A program made the position numbers and the translations under genes. A stretch of 47,927 bases of DNA from an uncultured Anaeroplasmataceae bacterium (GTDB lineage Bacteria > Bacillota_I > Bacilli_A > Acholeplasmatales > Anaeroplasmataceae), in NCBI GenBank assembly GCA_949840955.1, contig CATKXV010000013.1:1-47927 (forward strand), written 5' to 3'. Shown piece by piece: positions 18,481 to 26,401 of the stretch. The notes under the pieces are model-generated. The model had not been told where the DNA came from. It ran no database searches and saw nothing but the letters and a program-made list of their open reading frames with translations. Numbering within the stretch: the stretch's first letter is position 1; each line of letters starts with the position of its first letter.

Positions 18481-18502
18481 TCCTAAAGGAACACCTTTAG
18501 GA
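18481..18502 (-). terminator. Intrinsic terminator after the DUF1294 gene
   Basis: TCCTAAAGG (18481-18489) and CCTTTAGGA (18494-18502) form a 9-bp stem. On the minus strand it is followed by TTTTTATTT. It ends the rplU-obgE-DUF1294 transcript. Confidence 0.88.
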
Positions 18503-18504
18503 CA

Positions 18505-18834
18505 TTATAATAAAATAGCAAGGCTGATAAAAATGGAAGCCTGAACAATTAAAGCTAAAACATTATTTAGAGGAAAATACCAATGCTGTGTTTTATGCCT
18601 TACAGCATAAATCCCTATAAAACCTCCTAATCCTCCCATAAGCCATGGAAGAATCAAAAGTGTTTTTTCTTTAGTACGCCATAATCCCTTTTTAGCCATT
18701 ACCTTATCATGTTTATAGACAATTGCAGTAATCAAAGACATTACCAGCTCTACTATAGTTAAAACGATAAGAATAATATCTTTATTAGTCAACGAATTCA
18801 AACTCAAAATCAAAGATGCGAACTGTATCTCCAT
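18505..18834 (-). CDS. DUF1294 membrane protein
   Basis: The protein has up to 109 residues, about three hydrophobic segments and the DUF1294 pattern DKVMAKKGLWRTKEKTLLIL followed by GGLGGFIGIYAVRHKTQHWYF. The start is uncertain. The ATG at 18834 has GGGGGT upstream but overlaps obgE by 50 bp. A TTG at 18792 overlaps the obgE stop by a few bases and would begin just before the first helix. The gene is cotranscribed with obgE. DUF1294 proteins have no known function. Confidence 0.75.
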   Translation of the reverse strand: MEIQFASLILSLNSLTNKDIILIVLTIVELVMSLITAIVYKHDKVMAKKGLWRTKEKTLLILPWLMGGLGGFIGIYAVRHKTQHWYFPLNNVLALIVQASIFISLAILL

Positions 18835-20059
18835 TTTGTACCCCCAGCTTTCTTAAGGAATCATCTAAGCCATAGGTTCTAAGCTGTCTTGCAAAACGCA
18901 TTCTACCATAATCCGAATCAAAATCTGTCATATCAAATAATCGCTTTAATTTTGTTCCTGTCACGTTATATATTCCATCGGATTGCTTTTCTATGGTAAA
19001 GAAAGGCTCTTCCTCCTTTAACCCATATTCAATCTCCTCTAGCTCCTCATCCTCAAATAAAGAGAATTCCTCTGTGACAGCTAAGGTATCTGCAATTTTA
19101 TATAAAAGCTCATTTAAATTGGATTTCGTATAGGCTGAAATTTCATATATAGGTAAATCCACCTTTTTCTTAAATTCCTCTAGATTTTTTTTCGCCTCAG
19201 GTAAATCCATTTTATTAGCGACAATAATCATAGGACGCTTTGTTAAATTCATTTTATAGCTTGCAAGCTCTTGATTGATGATTAAATAATCTGAATAGGG
19301 ATCTCTACCATCTACAGATGCCATATCTATGATATGCACAATTACCCTACATCGTTCAATATGACGTAAAAACTGTAAGCCTAAGCCAGCTCCTTGATGA
19401 GCACCTTCAATAATTCCTGGTAAATCTGCCATGACAAAGCTTCTCCCATCTGGCACCTCTACCATACCTAAATTTGGTACAAGGGTCGTAAAATGATATT
19501 CCGCTATCTTTGGTCTTGCTTTAGAAACGGCAGCAATTAAGGTGGACTTTCCAACACTTGGAAATCCTACAAGTCCACAATCTGCTAAAATCTTTAGCTC
19601 ACAGCGAACCCTTCTTTTTTCTCCAGGTTCTCCCTTTTCACAAAAATCTGGACACTTTAAAACACCTGTAGCAAAGGCCATATTTCCTCTACCACCTCGT
19701 CCACCCTTACAGGCGATGACCTCCTGATTATGCTTGGTAATATCCCCTATGACTCTTCCTGTTTCATCATCAAAAATTATAGTACCTACAGGAACCTTCA
19801 CATAGGTGTCCGCTGCATTAGCACCCGTCATTCCCTTATGACGTCCCTTTTCTCCTGGGTTTCCCCTTAAAACCTTATTATATCTCAAATCCAGCAGTGT
19901 AGATAGACCCTCATCACCAACAAAGATGATGGAGGCCCCTTTTCCACCAGAGCCACCAAAGGGGCCTCCCTTTTCCACCTTTAATTCACGGCGATATGCA
20001 ACAATCCCGTCACCACCACTGCCTGCTTCAATTTCCATTTTGGCTAAATCAACAAACAT
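18785..20059 (-). CDS. obgE: Obg-family GTPase
   Basis: The 424-residue protein has the Gly-rich Obg fold (about 1-158), a GTPase domain with GFPSVGKS (165-172), the switch TT (191-192), DLPG (212-215) and NKMD (282-285), and a C-terminal OCT domain (about 345-424). Obg acts in assembly of the 50S subunit and in stress signalling. AAGGAGG precedes the ATG. As in other Firmicutes it lies behind rplU-prp-rpmA. A hairpin between rpmA and obgE may reduce its expression relative to the ribosomal proteins. Confidence 0.97.
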   Translation of the reverse strand: MFVDLAKMEIEAGSGGDGIVAYRRELKVEKGGPFGGSGGKGASIIFVGDEGLSTLLDLRYNKVLRGNPGEKGRHKGMTGANAADTYVKVPVGTIIFDDETGRVIGDITKHNQEVIACKGGRGGRGNMAFATGVLKCPDFCEKGEPGEKRRVRCELKILADCGLVGFPSVGKSTLIAAVSKARPKIAEYHFTTLVPNLGMVEVPDGRSFVMADLPGIIEGAHQGAGLGLQFLRHIERCRVIVHIIDMASVDGRDPYSDYLIINQELASYKMNLTKRPMIIVANKMDLPEAKKNLEEFKKKVDLPIYEISAYTKSNLNELLYKIADTLAVTEEFSLFEDEELEEIEYGLKEEEPFFTIEKQSDGIYNVTGTKLKRLFDMTDFDSDYGRMRFARQLRTYGLDDSLRKLGVQNGDTVRIFDFEFEFVD

Positions 20060-20086
20060 ATTTTTGGCCTCCTTATATAGATTAAA

Positions 20087-20109
20087 AAGGTGCCCCCTTT
20101 GGGCACCTT
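20087..20109 (-). terminator. Hairpin between rpmA and obgE
   Basis: AAGGTGCCC (20087-20095) and GGGCACCTT (20101-20109) form a 9-bp GC-rich stem. On the minus strand only a short TTTT follows, so it is likely a partial terminator that lowers readthrough into obgE. Confidence 0.75.
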
Positions 20110-20121
20110 ATAGCTTTTTAT

Positions 20122-20403
20122 TTAAGCAATTGGATAAACAGAAACCTGCTTCTTGTCGCGACCCTTACGTTCGAAACGTACGATACCTGCTACCTTAGTA
20201 TATAATGTATCATCGCCACCACGTCCAACATTATTTCCTGGGAATATTTTTGTACCTCTTTGACGATATAAAATTGAACCTGCTGTTACATATTGTCCGT
20301 CACTTGCCTTAGCACCTAAGCGCTTTGCCTCTGAATCACGGCCGTTCTTTGTAGAACCAACACCCTTTTTAGATGCGAATAATTGTAAATTAAGCTTTAG
20401 CAT
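20122..20403 (-). CDS. rpmA: Ribosomal protein bL27 with cleavable N-terminus
   Basis: The 93-residue 50S protein starts [14 protein letters not shown]. The first nine residues are the Firmicute-type extension that is cut before Ala10 by the protease Prp to expose the N-terminus that reaches the peptidyl transferase centre. The rest is a normal L27. The prp gene lies directly upstream in the same operon. Confidence 0.97.
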   Translation of the reverse strand: MLKLNLQLFASKKGVGSTKNGRDSEAKRLGAKASDGQYVTAGSILYRQRGTKIFPGNNVGRGGDDTLYTKVAGIVRFERKGRDKKQVSVYPIA

Positions 20404-20415
20404 AAAAGAATCCTC

Positions 20416-20724
20416 CTAGTTCATAAATTTTAAATTTTTCGGATATTGCTTAGATATTTCCTCTAATGTATATTCCAAATTTTCAAATATAGCATTTGCA
20501 GTTTCATCCGTTGTTTTAATCTGCAAACGGAAATACCCTTCCTCACAAACCAAATCCAAAATGTTGTAACTTAAATGGAATCGTTCGATTAGGTTTGCAG
20601 TAAATATTAAAGCTGTAGAAATACTTGCACATACGATATCATTACCATATAATGCATACCCCGCATGTCCTTGTACCTCTAAAAGAGCTTCTTGTCCTTT
20701 TCGTTTGATACGATAGGTAGTCAT
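20416..20724 (-). CDS. prp: Ribosomal-processing cysteine protease Prp
   Basis: The 102-residue protease (YsxB family) has its catalytic pair in GHAGYALYGNDIVCASIS: His20 and Cys32, at the family spacing. It removes the N-terminal extension of L27, which is present in the next gene. It lies between rplU and rpmA with gaps of 2 and 12 bp, the classical order. Confidence 0.94.
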   Translation of the reverse strand: MTTYRIKRKGQEALLEVQGHAGYALYGNDIVCASISTALIFTANLIERFHLSYNILDLVCEEGYFRLQIKTTDETANAIFENLEYTLEEISKQYPKNLKFMN

Positions 20725-20726
20725 AC

Positions 20727-21035
20727 TTAAGCGTTGATAGCTTCAACAACTAGCTTCGTAAAGGATTGACGATGACCCTTTTTTGTTTTAGAATGCTTCT
20801 TAGGACGATATTTGAAAACAATAAGCTTCTTGCCACGTCCTTGTTTTTCACACTTTGCAGTTACAGTAGCACCCTTAACATATGGAGCTCCAACTAAAGT
20901 CTTTTCTCCAGATACATATAATACCTTGTCAAATGTATAGGTTTCTCCTTCAGCAACCTCTAGCTTTTCAACATAGATTGCTTCTCCAACCTCTACCTGT
21001 ACTTGCTTACCGCCAGTTTCTATTATTGCATACAT
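20727..21035 (-). CDS. rplU: Ribosomal protein bL21
   Basis: The 102-residue 50S protein starts [11 protein letters not shown] and has the basic [17 protein letters not shown] region that binds 23S rRNA. AGGAGGTAATACGAC precedes the ATG. It is the first gene of the rplU-prp-rpmA-obgE-DUF1294 operon. Confidence 0.97.
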   Translation of the reverse strand: MYAIIETGGKQVQVEVGEAIYVEKLEVAEGETYTFDKVLYVSGEKTLVGAPYVKGATVTAKCEKQGRGKKLIVFKYRPKKHSKTKKGHRQSFTKLVVEAINA

Positions 21036-21162
21036 GTCGTATTACCTCCTATAATTTTTTTTAAGACACACTATTAAGGTAGATTTTTCATCCTTTAAGA
21101 CCTGTTCTATGTGGTGCATGTTACAACAGTATAATGATATAATATTTTATTGAAATAGTCAA
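21036..21162 (-). promoter_or_regulatory. Promoter and leader of the rplU operon
   Basis: On the minus strand TTGACT (21162-21157), a 17-bp spacer and TATCAT (21139-21134) form the promoter. The roughly 95-base leader that follows contains ACAGGTC and AAGG...CCTT pairings. It fits the position of the Firmicute L21 leader, an autoregulatory RNA; the promoter is clear but the leader match is tentative. Confidence 0.6.
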
Positions 21163-21233
21163 GTTTTCTTTTGTATTTTCTTTAAAAAAATGAAGGGTTT
21201 TAGCTCCTTTTCCACGATTCTATCTAAAAAAAT

Positions 21234-22616
21234 CTAATCCATGGGATTTAATTGCCTTTTCTTTAGATTTTTAAAGAAAAGAATTGTAAGGATAAAACAA
21301 ACCACCATTCCTACAGCATCGGCAATAGGAGCAGCATATAAAATTCCCTCTATTCCAAGGCCTAAGGGTAAGCCGATAACAAGTGGAATAAAGCAGAAAA
21401 TATCTCGTGTTAAGGATACAATGGTTGCCTTAACGGTTTGGCCAACAGCCTGAAAAAAGATAGATGTCATTTTAATGAGACAGGTTCCTGTTACTAGGGA
21501 AAGGAAAATCCGAAATAGCTTTTTAGCAAATGCCACATATAGAGCATCCTCTGTTGAGCCAAAGATTCCTATGACGGCTTCTGGAAACACCTCTATGATA
21601 AAGGTTGAGAGCATTCCCACAATAAAGCTACTTAAAAGAATGAGCAGATAGGTTCTCTTTACTCGGGCTGTATACCCTGCTCCATAATTATATCCTATGA
21701 TTGGCTGACTACCTAGAACAATTCCTACAACAATATTTATAATAATCGTAAATACCTTCGTCTCAATGCTAATAGCTGAAATAGGAATGTCCGGACCATA
21801 AATGGAAAGTTCCCCATATTTTTTTAGCATTATATTACATACCAAGGAAATCATTACAATAGACATTTGAGTAATAAAGGTTGAAATTCCTAAGACTAAG
21901 GCATTTTTAAACAAATTCAATTGAGGAATAAAGCTTATTAAAGTAAATTTAAAGGTTTTCGTTTTAAAGCAATATACTATGGTTAAAGCAAAGGAAACGG
22001 CTTGCCCAATAACTGTTGCCCAGGCAGCACCAGCAATCCCAAAATGACATACAAATATAAAGAGGGGATCTAAAATAATATTGACAAGTGCCCCACTAGC
22101 CATAGCGAGCATAGAAAAGCCAGGACTTCCATCTGCACGAATAACAGAATTCATCATGTTCATTACCATAAAAACTGGAAAAAATGGAATGACAATCACG
22201 AAATACTCTATAGATAAATTTATGGTATTATCAGATGCTCCAAATAGTCTAAGCAAGGGCTCCTTTATAAATAAAAATAAAATAAGCAAAATCAAGCTCA
22301 ATATACTGGTTATGGTAATTCCTGAGCCAATGCAATGATGAGCACTCTTCGTATCCTTTCGTCCCTGACATAGGCTCATATAAGCTGCTGAACCATCACC
22401 AATGCACCAAGCAAAGGCTTGAGCTATAATCAGTATAGGAAATACAATTCCTGTTGCTGCATTTCCTAAATAGCCAAGCTCACTATTCCCGACAAAGATT
22501 TGATCTACTATATTATACAAAGCACTTATCAACAAGGATAAAATGCAAGGTATAGAAAATTTCAATAGCAATTTTGATATTTTTTCTGTACCTAAAAATG
22601 AATTTTCTTGTTCCAT
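21234..22616 (-). CDS. MATE family efflux transporter
   Basis: The 460-residue protein has twelve hydrophobic segments and the MATE hallmarks: ISALYNIVDQIFVGN early, GDGSAAYMSLCQGR, a central ADGSPGFSMLAMASGALVNI repeat, and GSQPIIGYNYGAG at the start of the second half. MATE proteins export cationic or drug-like compounds using Na+ or H+ gradients. It is a single gene with an AGAAGGAAGAG ribosome binding site. The substrate cannot be told from sequence. Confidence 0.9.
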   Translation of the reverse strand: MEQENSFLGTEKISKLLLKFSIPCILSLLISALYNIVDQIFVGNSELGYLGNAATGIVFPILIIAQAFAWCIGDGSAAYMSLCQGRKDTKSAHHCIGSGITITSILSLILLILFLFIKEPLLRLFGASDNTINLSIEYFVIVIPFFPVFMVMNMMNSVIRADGSPGFSMLAMASGALVNIILDPLFIFVCHFGIAGAAWATVIGQAVSFALTIVYCFKTKTFKFTLISFIPQLNLFKNALVLGISTFITQMSIVMISLVCNIMLKKYGELSIYGPDIPISAISIETKVFTIIINIVVGIVLGSQPIIGYNYGAGYTARVKRTYLLILLSSFIVGMLSTFIIEVFPEAVIGIFGSTEDALYVAFAKKLFRIFLSLVTGTCLIKMTSIFFQAVGQTVKATIVSLTRDIFCFIPLVIGLPLGLGIEGILYAAPIADAVGMVVCFILTILFFKNLKKRQLNPMD

Positions 22617-22694
22617 ATTTCTCTTCCTTCTTCTATTTTTTTAGAGTCTTTATCCGAGAAAAGCTACATGAAAACTACGTCAAAGCCATTAAAA

Positions 22695-22724
22695 AAGCGT
22701 AGAACCATCAAAAGTTCTACGCTT
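22695..22724 (-). terminator. Intrinsic terminator after the DUF2085 gene
   Basis: AAGCGTAGAAC (22695-22705) pairs perfectly with GTTCTACGCTT (22714-22724). On the minus strand it is followed by TTTT. Confidence 0.88.
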
Positions 22725-22783
22725 AAATTCAGCTGTTTGACTCAATTATTTTATCATAATTTTCAATAAAAAACAAGAATATT

Positions 22784-23308
22784 TTATAAAAATAGCTTCC
22801 ATCGATAAAAGGGATAATATGCAATATATCCTATTCCGATTCCTGCAATAAACCCTGTACAAGACCGGATTACGTTGGTAGAAACATAGCTGGTGGTTAA
22901 TTGTAGCATCCCATCGAAAAAGCAGGGAAGAATCCATAAAGCATTCAAAAGAATTAAGTATAAATTTCCCTTAACCCTTTTAAAATAAAAAAAGAAAAAG
23001 GATAAAAATATTCCAAGTATTAAAAAGGTACAGCGATAGCATAAAATAAATACAAAGCCTCCTATATGGGGTGCACGATCTGCATTTAGATTACATAAGG
23101 GTCTTTTCCCAAAAAAGGAAAACCGAATATTCAAATACGGAACATATTTCCATAGAAGCATCCCTAGTCCAACCCATATGCTTAGGTTTATAAAAAAGGC
23201 AAACAAATTAAAAAATCGATACCTTCCCTTGATAAACCATGCCAGCCCTAAAAAGGGTACAAAAAGGCATAAATACTTCTCAATAAGAATATCTTTATTC
23301 TTAAGCAT
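22784..23308 (-). CDS. DUF2085 membrane protein
   Basis: The 174-residue protein has about four spans. DRAPHIGGFVFILCYRCTFL (about 78-97) and a later PCFFDGMLQL...NVIRSCTGFIAGIGIGYI pattern fit DUF2085, a family of small Cys-containing membrane proteins of unknown function. It overlaps the zinc-ribbon gene upstream by 8 bp, so the two are translationally coupled. Confidence 0.75.
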   Translation of the reverse strand: MLKNKDILIEKYLCLFVPFLGLAWFIKGRYRFFNLFAFFINLSIWVGLGMLLWKYVPYLNIRFSFFGKRPLCNLNADRAPHIGGFVFILCYRCTFLILGIFLSFFFFYFKRVKGNLYLILLNALWILPCFFDGMLQLTTSYVSTNVIRSCTGFIAGIGIGYIAYYPFYRWKLFL

Positions 23309-23780
23309 ACTTATAGGTCATAGCGTAATTCCCATTTTTTATTTGCTGATTGATTTCATTCCAATCGATAGATGAGCAGCAGCAAATAATCATAATTGAT
23401 AAAATTATCCACAAAATAAAACCAATTAAGGTACCAATTCCAGCATGCTTTGCTGATGTAGGCTTATCCTTACGCCAAATCAAAAATAATATAAAGCCAA
23501 CCAAAGGAAAGAAAAATCCTAAAATGGCCCATCCAAAGGATCCTGTATCAATTGGCTTCTCTGGCTGGATGTTATGATAGTCAGGCTCAAAAGAATAGCG
23601 ACTCTTATCATAAATATTTTCCTGTGGAAATACTTTATCCTCATCGTATTTTATTTTGTTCTTACTAGCTTCCTCTTGCTTGGCTGTGGGATTCTCATAT
23701 GGCTCATCAACCCTCTTACCACAATTCGGACAAACCTGCTCATCCTCTTCTAGCTTTGTTCCACAAAATCTGCAATACAT
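23301..23780 (-). CDS. Zinc-ribbon membrane protein
   Basis: The 159-residue protein starts MYCRFCGTKLEEDEQVCPNCG: two CxxC pairs (C3/C6 and C17/C20) form a zinc ribbon. A polar linker (about 25-80) and two hydrophobic helices (about 82-102 and 112-135) follow. Such proteins are common in Firmicutes as orphan membrane proteins. It is cotranscribed with the DUF2085 gene. The function is unknown. Confidence 0.8.
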   Translation of the reverse strand: MYCRFCGTKLEEDEQVCPNCGKRVDEPYENPTAKQEEASKNKIKYDEDKVFPQENIYDKSRYSFEPDYHNIQPEKPIDTGSFGWAILGFFFPLVGFILFLIWRKDKPTSAKHAGIGTLIGFILWIILSIMIICCCSSIDWNEINQQIKNGNYAMTYKYA

Positions 23781-23800
23781 ATAACCACCCCTCGTTTAAT

Positions 23801-23829
23801 ATTATAATAGAAAACAATTTTTTTTGCAA
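23801..23829 (-). promoter_or_regulatory. Promoter of the zinc-ribbon operon
   Basis: On the minus strand TTGCAA (23829-23824), a 17-bp spacer and TATAAT (23806-23801), about 21 bp before the ATG. Confidence 0.75.
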
Positions 23830-23889
23830 ATAAATATTATTCTTGTCATATCTTGTTTTTTTTCTGCATAATGTATAGTGGTGATACAA

Positions 23890-24087
23890 ATGACAAATCT
23901 TATAAATTATATCAAGGATAATTATAAAATTATTATTGGAACGATTCTAATTTATCAATTGTTTTTAACAATTTTCTTCTTTTCTGCTCAAAATTTAGTT
24001 ATCCTTTCTGCAATTTCCTTAATTGTTGCTGGATATATTATCGTTCTAAATTTTAAAGATGCCATTTCTGATTTTTTCAAAAAATAA
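23890..24087 (+). CDS. 65-residue two-span membrane protein
   Basis: The product (MTNLINYIKDNYKIIIGTIL onward) has two hydrophobic helices and a charged tail (DAISDFFKK). The ATG at 23890 was preferred because GGTGAT lies at proper spacing; in-frame GTG codons at 23878 and 23881 fall inside that site. It is one of few plus-strand genes in the backbone. No family is recognised. Its end is convergent with the YsxE-like gene. Confidence 0.6.
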   Translation: MTNLINYIKDNYKIIIGTILIYQLFLTIFFFSAQNLVILSAISLIVAGYIIVLNFKDAISDFFKK

Positions 24088-24099
24088 AAGTAGATTTCT

Positions 24100-24972
24100 C
24101 TACTTTTCCATAAATTCTTTAAAGGATGCAATAAAGCATCTTATTTTTTTGGTTAAGAGTACATAATTTGCTATACTAAAGGAATTTAGAATGACATCTA
24201 GATTTACATTGAGTATCATAATATATAAGGACATAAAGCAAAAATATTTTTGGTTAAAGCTATCTAATCGCTTAATTTCTTCTATAGGGTTAATATTCAG
24301 CTCTAAAAAGCATCTACAATATAGCATAGAGATTGGGGCGTAATATAGATCAAAGGAAGGCAAAAGCCTTTGCTTATTATATAACTCTAAATCGATTTTT
24401 TTGTATATAAGACCATAGGGTACAATATACTTTTGATCAATTGACTTAAATATATCACTTTGTAAATCATATAAATATAATCTGGCATCTAAAATGACGT
24501 TATATTTAGAAAGAATAATCCAGCTAATATCGTTTTTAACTGGATTAGTTTCTATTTCACGAATACGCATTTCTAAATAAGAAAATTTATGATCTAATAC
24601 CTTATAAATATGATTCAAATTGACCAAATGCTCTTTTTTTAAAGTAATTTCAAAGCTAGATTTTTCATGAATTTCTCTTAAAATTTGTAAAATTCGCTCT
24701 GCCTTAACTCCCTTTTCTGTTAATGCCTCATAATCAAAAAATAAGAGATAGCCCTGCTGAGCCTTCATTTCAAAAACTGCTTGCTTTAGATGCTTCGTAT
24801 ATTTCAAAAGCTCAAGATAAATTTGATATTCCTTATAAGTAACATATCGCACAATATATTCCTCTAGGGAAGTAGTTTTGATGTATTCGTAATCTCTATA
24901 TGAGGTTATAGAAGAAATTTGAAAAGGAAGACTAGCTGATGCTAAATATGACCTTGTGAGATTGTCTATCAT
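24100..24972 (-). CDS. YsxE/CotS-like degenerate kinase-fold protein (putative)
   Basis: The 290-residue protein has no clear motif. It follows a SpoVID-like gene with a 41-bp overlap, the order spoVID-ysxE found in Bacillus. YsxE is a CotS-type spore coat protein with an aminoglycoside-kinase fold. Segments that could match are ILREIHEKSSFEI (small-lobe helix) and VPYGLIYKKIDLELYNKQ...FDLYYAPISML, which would correspond to the HGD...N and DFD loops with the catalytic Asp lost. If this is right it is a pseudokinase. The assignment rests mainly on gene order. Confidence 0.45.
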   Translation of the reverse strand: MIDNLTRSYLASASLPFQISSITSYRDYEYIKTTSLEEYIVRYVTYKEYQIYLELLKYTKHLKQAVFEMKAQQGYLLFFDYEALTEKGVKAERILQILREIHEKSSFEITLKKEHLVNLNHIYKVLDHKFSYLEMRIREIETNPVKNDISWIILSKYNVILDARLYLYDLQSDIFKSIDQKYIVPYGLIYKKIDLELYNKQRLLPSFDLYYAPISMLYCRCFLELNINPIEEIKRLDSFNQKYFCFMSLYIMILNVNLDVILNSFSIANYVLLTKKIRCFIASFKEFMEK

Positions 24973-25633
24973 AGCCTGCTAAAAGTTTTTCTAAACTTAC
25001 CTTATATTCCCTTGCAATCCCTTCTAAATCCTCTTCTCTTTCTACATATAAGCATTTCAACTTAAAATAGGTATTCTTAGAGTCAAAAAAATCCAAAAAG
25101 GAATTTACGTTTTCATGTGTCTTGGTTGTTATCACTCTATCCTCACGCCCTAAATTGCTAGCTAATTTATCCTCGTAATATTCCATCATATCTTCTTTAA
25201 TTTGTTCTAAGGCTTCTTCTTTTGTTTCCTGGATTTGTACTGGTGCATCAACCTTGATTTCTTTTGGGGACTCTGGAAAAATTTCTATATCCTTTTCTTC
25301 AATCACTTTGATTTCTTCAGCTTTGTCAAGTAAAAGATAATTAATGATAAGCTCATAATGGATATCTAATCCCTGTCCTTCTACTGAATAGACCTCAACA
25401 TGACCAATAAGAATTTCTAAAATTTTTAATGAATCCAAATCCAAATCAAACGGAAAATCAATGGACTTGAAGCATTCCAATCCATCTTGATCAAGATAGG
25501 AAACATTCATCTCAATAGTCCCTGTAGCTGTAGTTTCTTCTATCTGAACATCCTTTAACTTTTCCAAATGATTTTTAAGGTTGGAAATTCCTTCTAGCTG
25601 ACAAAAATTATGTTTCTCAATATTCAATTGCAT
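24932..25633 (-). CDS. SpoVID-like protein (SPOCS domain plus LysM)
   Basis: The 233-residue protein has an N-terminal domain (about 1-100: VQIEETTATGTIEMNVSYLD, FPFDLDLDSL, VEGQGLDIHYELIINYLLL) that fits the SPOCS/DUF3794 fold of SpoVID and SipL. An acidic linker (about 105-160) follows, then a C-terminal LysM-like segment (LKCLYVEREEDLEGIAREYKV and on, about 188-233). In Bacillus SpoVID anchors the spore coat around the forespore, with LysM binding peptidoglycan intermediates. It is shorter than Bacillus SpoVID because the linker is short. A YsxE-like gene follows. Assignment is by domain pattern. Confidence 0.6.
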   Translation of the reverse strand: MQLNIEKHNFCQLEGISNLKNHLEKLKDVQIEETTATGTIEMNVSYLDQDGLECFKSIDFPFDLDLDSLKILEILIGHVEVYSVEGQGLDIHYELIINYLLLDKAEEIKVIEEKDIEIFPESPKEIKVDAPVQIQETKEEALEQIKEDMMEYYEDKLASNLGREDRVITTKTHENVNSFLDFFDSKNTYFKLKCLYVEREEDLEGIAREYKVSLEKLLAGYDRQSHKVIFSIS

Positions 25634-25796
25634 AGTATCACCATTTAAGTGTATTCAATGAAATTCCTTATTATGCAAAGTTTTAAGTATCAGTTCAATA
25701 TAACATCTGAACCATATAAAAACCTTAGAATGATAAAATACTTATCTTTTCAAAACGAATTCAGCTTTTCTAATTTTTTAATTCATGAATTCCTTT

Positions 25797-26003
25797 TTAT
25801 TTTATATATTTTCTTATTTGATCTATGAAATTCGATTTCAATAGTGGATTACAATCCAATACTATTTTTTTATATTCCTCCTTATCCTTTTTTATAAAAA
25901 CATCTGTCCTATTTTCAAAAAAATAAATTCTAAGTGTAGCATTATTACTTTTGCATAAAATGGATAAGGCTTCCTTTTCTTTCGTTGTTAGTTGCTGCAT
26001 CAT
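25797..26003 (-). CDS. 68-residue protein behind an S-box-like riboswitch
   Basis: The product starts MMQQLTTKEKEALSILCKSN, has a central beta-like stretch (ATLRIYFFENRTDVFIKKDK) and is basic at the end. It has no membrane segment and matches no family I know. AAGGAGGTGAGA precedes the tandem ATG codons, which is why the start at 26003 was chosen over one at 26048 that lies inside the terminator. Its leader carries an S-box-like aptamer and intrinsic terminator, so expression should respond to S-adenosylmethionine. The function is unknown. Confidence 0.7.
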   Translation of the reverse strand: MMQQLTTKEKEALSILCKSNNATLRIYFFENRTDVFIKKDKEEYKKIVLDCNPLLKSNFIDQIRKYIK

Positions 26004-26034
26004 TCTCACCTCCTTACAGATATTCCATAAAGAG

Positions 26035-26062
26035 AAAAAAACTCCCATCGCTATGATGAGAG
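26035..26062 (-). terminator. Expression-platform terminator of the S-box-like riboswitch
   Basis: On the minus strand CTCTCATC (26062-26055) pairs with GATGGGAG (26049-26042), with one G-U pair and a 5-base loop, followed by seven T. TTCTCT at the 5' side of the stem can also pair with AGAGAA at the start of the aptamer, which would make the two structures exclusive. Confidence 0.8.
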
Positions 26063-26167
26063 AAAATTGTTTTAATTATATCCCATCATACAAGCATTAG
26101 CACCTTGTCCTTATTCAGATAGGTTGCTGACGGCTCCGAGCTTGTCTCTAACCGTTCTCTTTATGGT
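26063..26167 (-). ncRNA. S-box-like (SAM-I/IV clan) riboswitch aptamer
   Basis: Reading the minus strand, AAGAGAA, CAGCAACC and AAGGTGCTAA appear in the order and spacing of the S-box core. An ACGG...CCGT helix (P2) encloses AGAGACAAGCTCGGAG, CCT...AGG closes P3 and ACAAG...CTTGT closes P4 around GTGCTAA. The P2 arm is shorter and differs from the usual GAGGGACTGGCCC type, and P1 is weak, so it may be a variant of the clan. A promoter lies upstream and a terminator downstream. Confidence 0.68.
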
Positions 26168-26173
26168 AATTAT

Positions 26174-26202
26174 ATTTTACACTTTTTTTACTATTTTTGC
26201 AA
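26174..26202 (-). promoter_or_regulatory. Promoter of the S-box-like leader
   Basis: On the minus strand TTGCAA (26202-26197), a 17-bp spacer and TAAAAT (26179-26174). The predicted start is near 26167, at the edge of the aptamer. Confidence 0.75.
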
Positions 26203-26332
26203 GCCAAACAAATTTTCTCAAGAAAGAAATAATAACAAGTTCTTAATTTTGATAAAAATCTAGAAAAATCTTATAGCATTTACAGGTTTAAATCATGAGT
26301 TAAGAAATATAGTAATAATCACAAAAATTGTC

Positions 26333-26360
26333 TTGTAGAACCAGTCGAAATATGTATAAT
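26333..26360 (+). promoter_or_regulatory. Promoter of the putative type I toxin mRNA
   Basis: TTGTAG (26333-26338), a 16-bp spacer and a perfect TATAAT (26355-26360). Transcription would start near 26367, leaving a structured 5' leader of about 130 bases with local hairpins GTC/GAC (26369-26379) and CAAGGTT/AACTTTG (26382-26400). Confidence 0.65.
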
Positions 26361-26401
26361 AGAAATTGGTCTTTAAGACTACAAGGTTTAAAAAACTTTG
26401 G

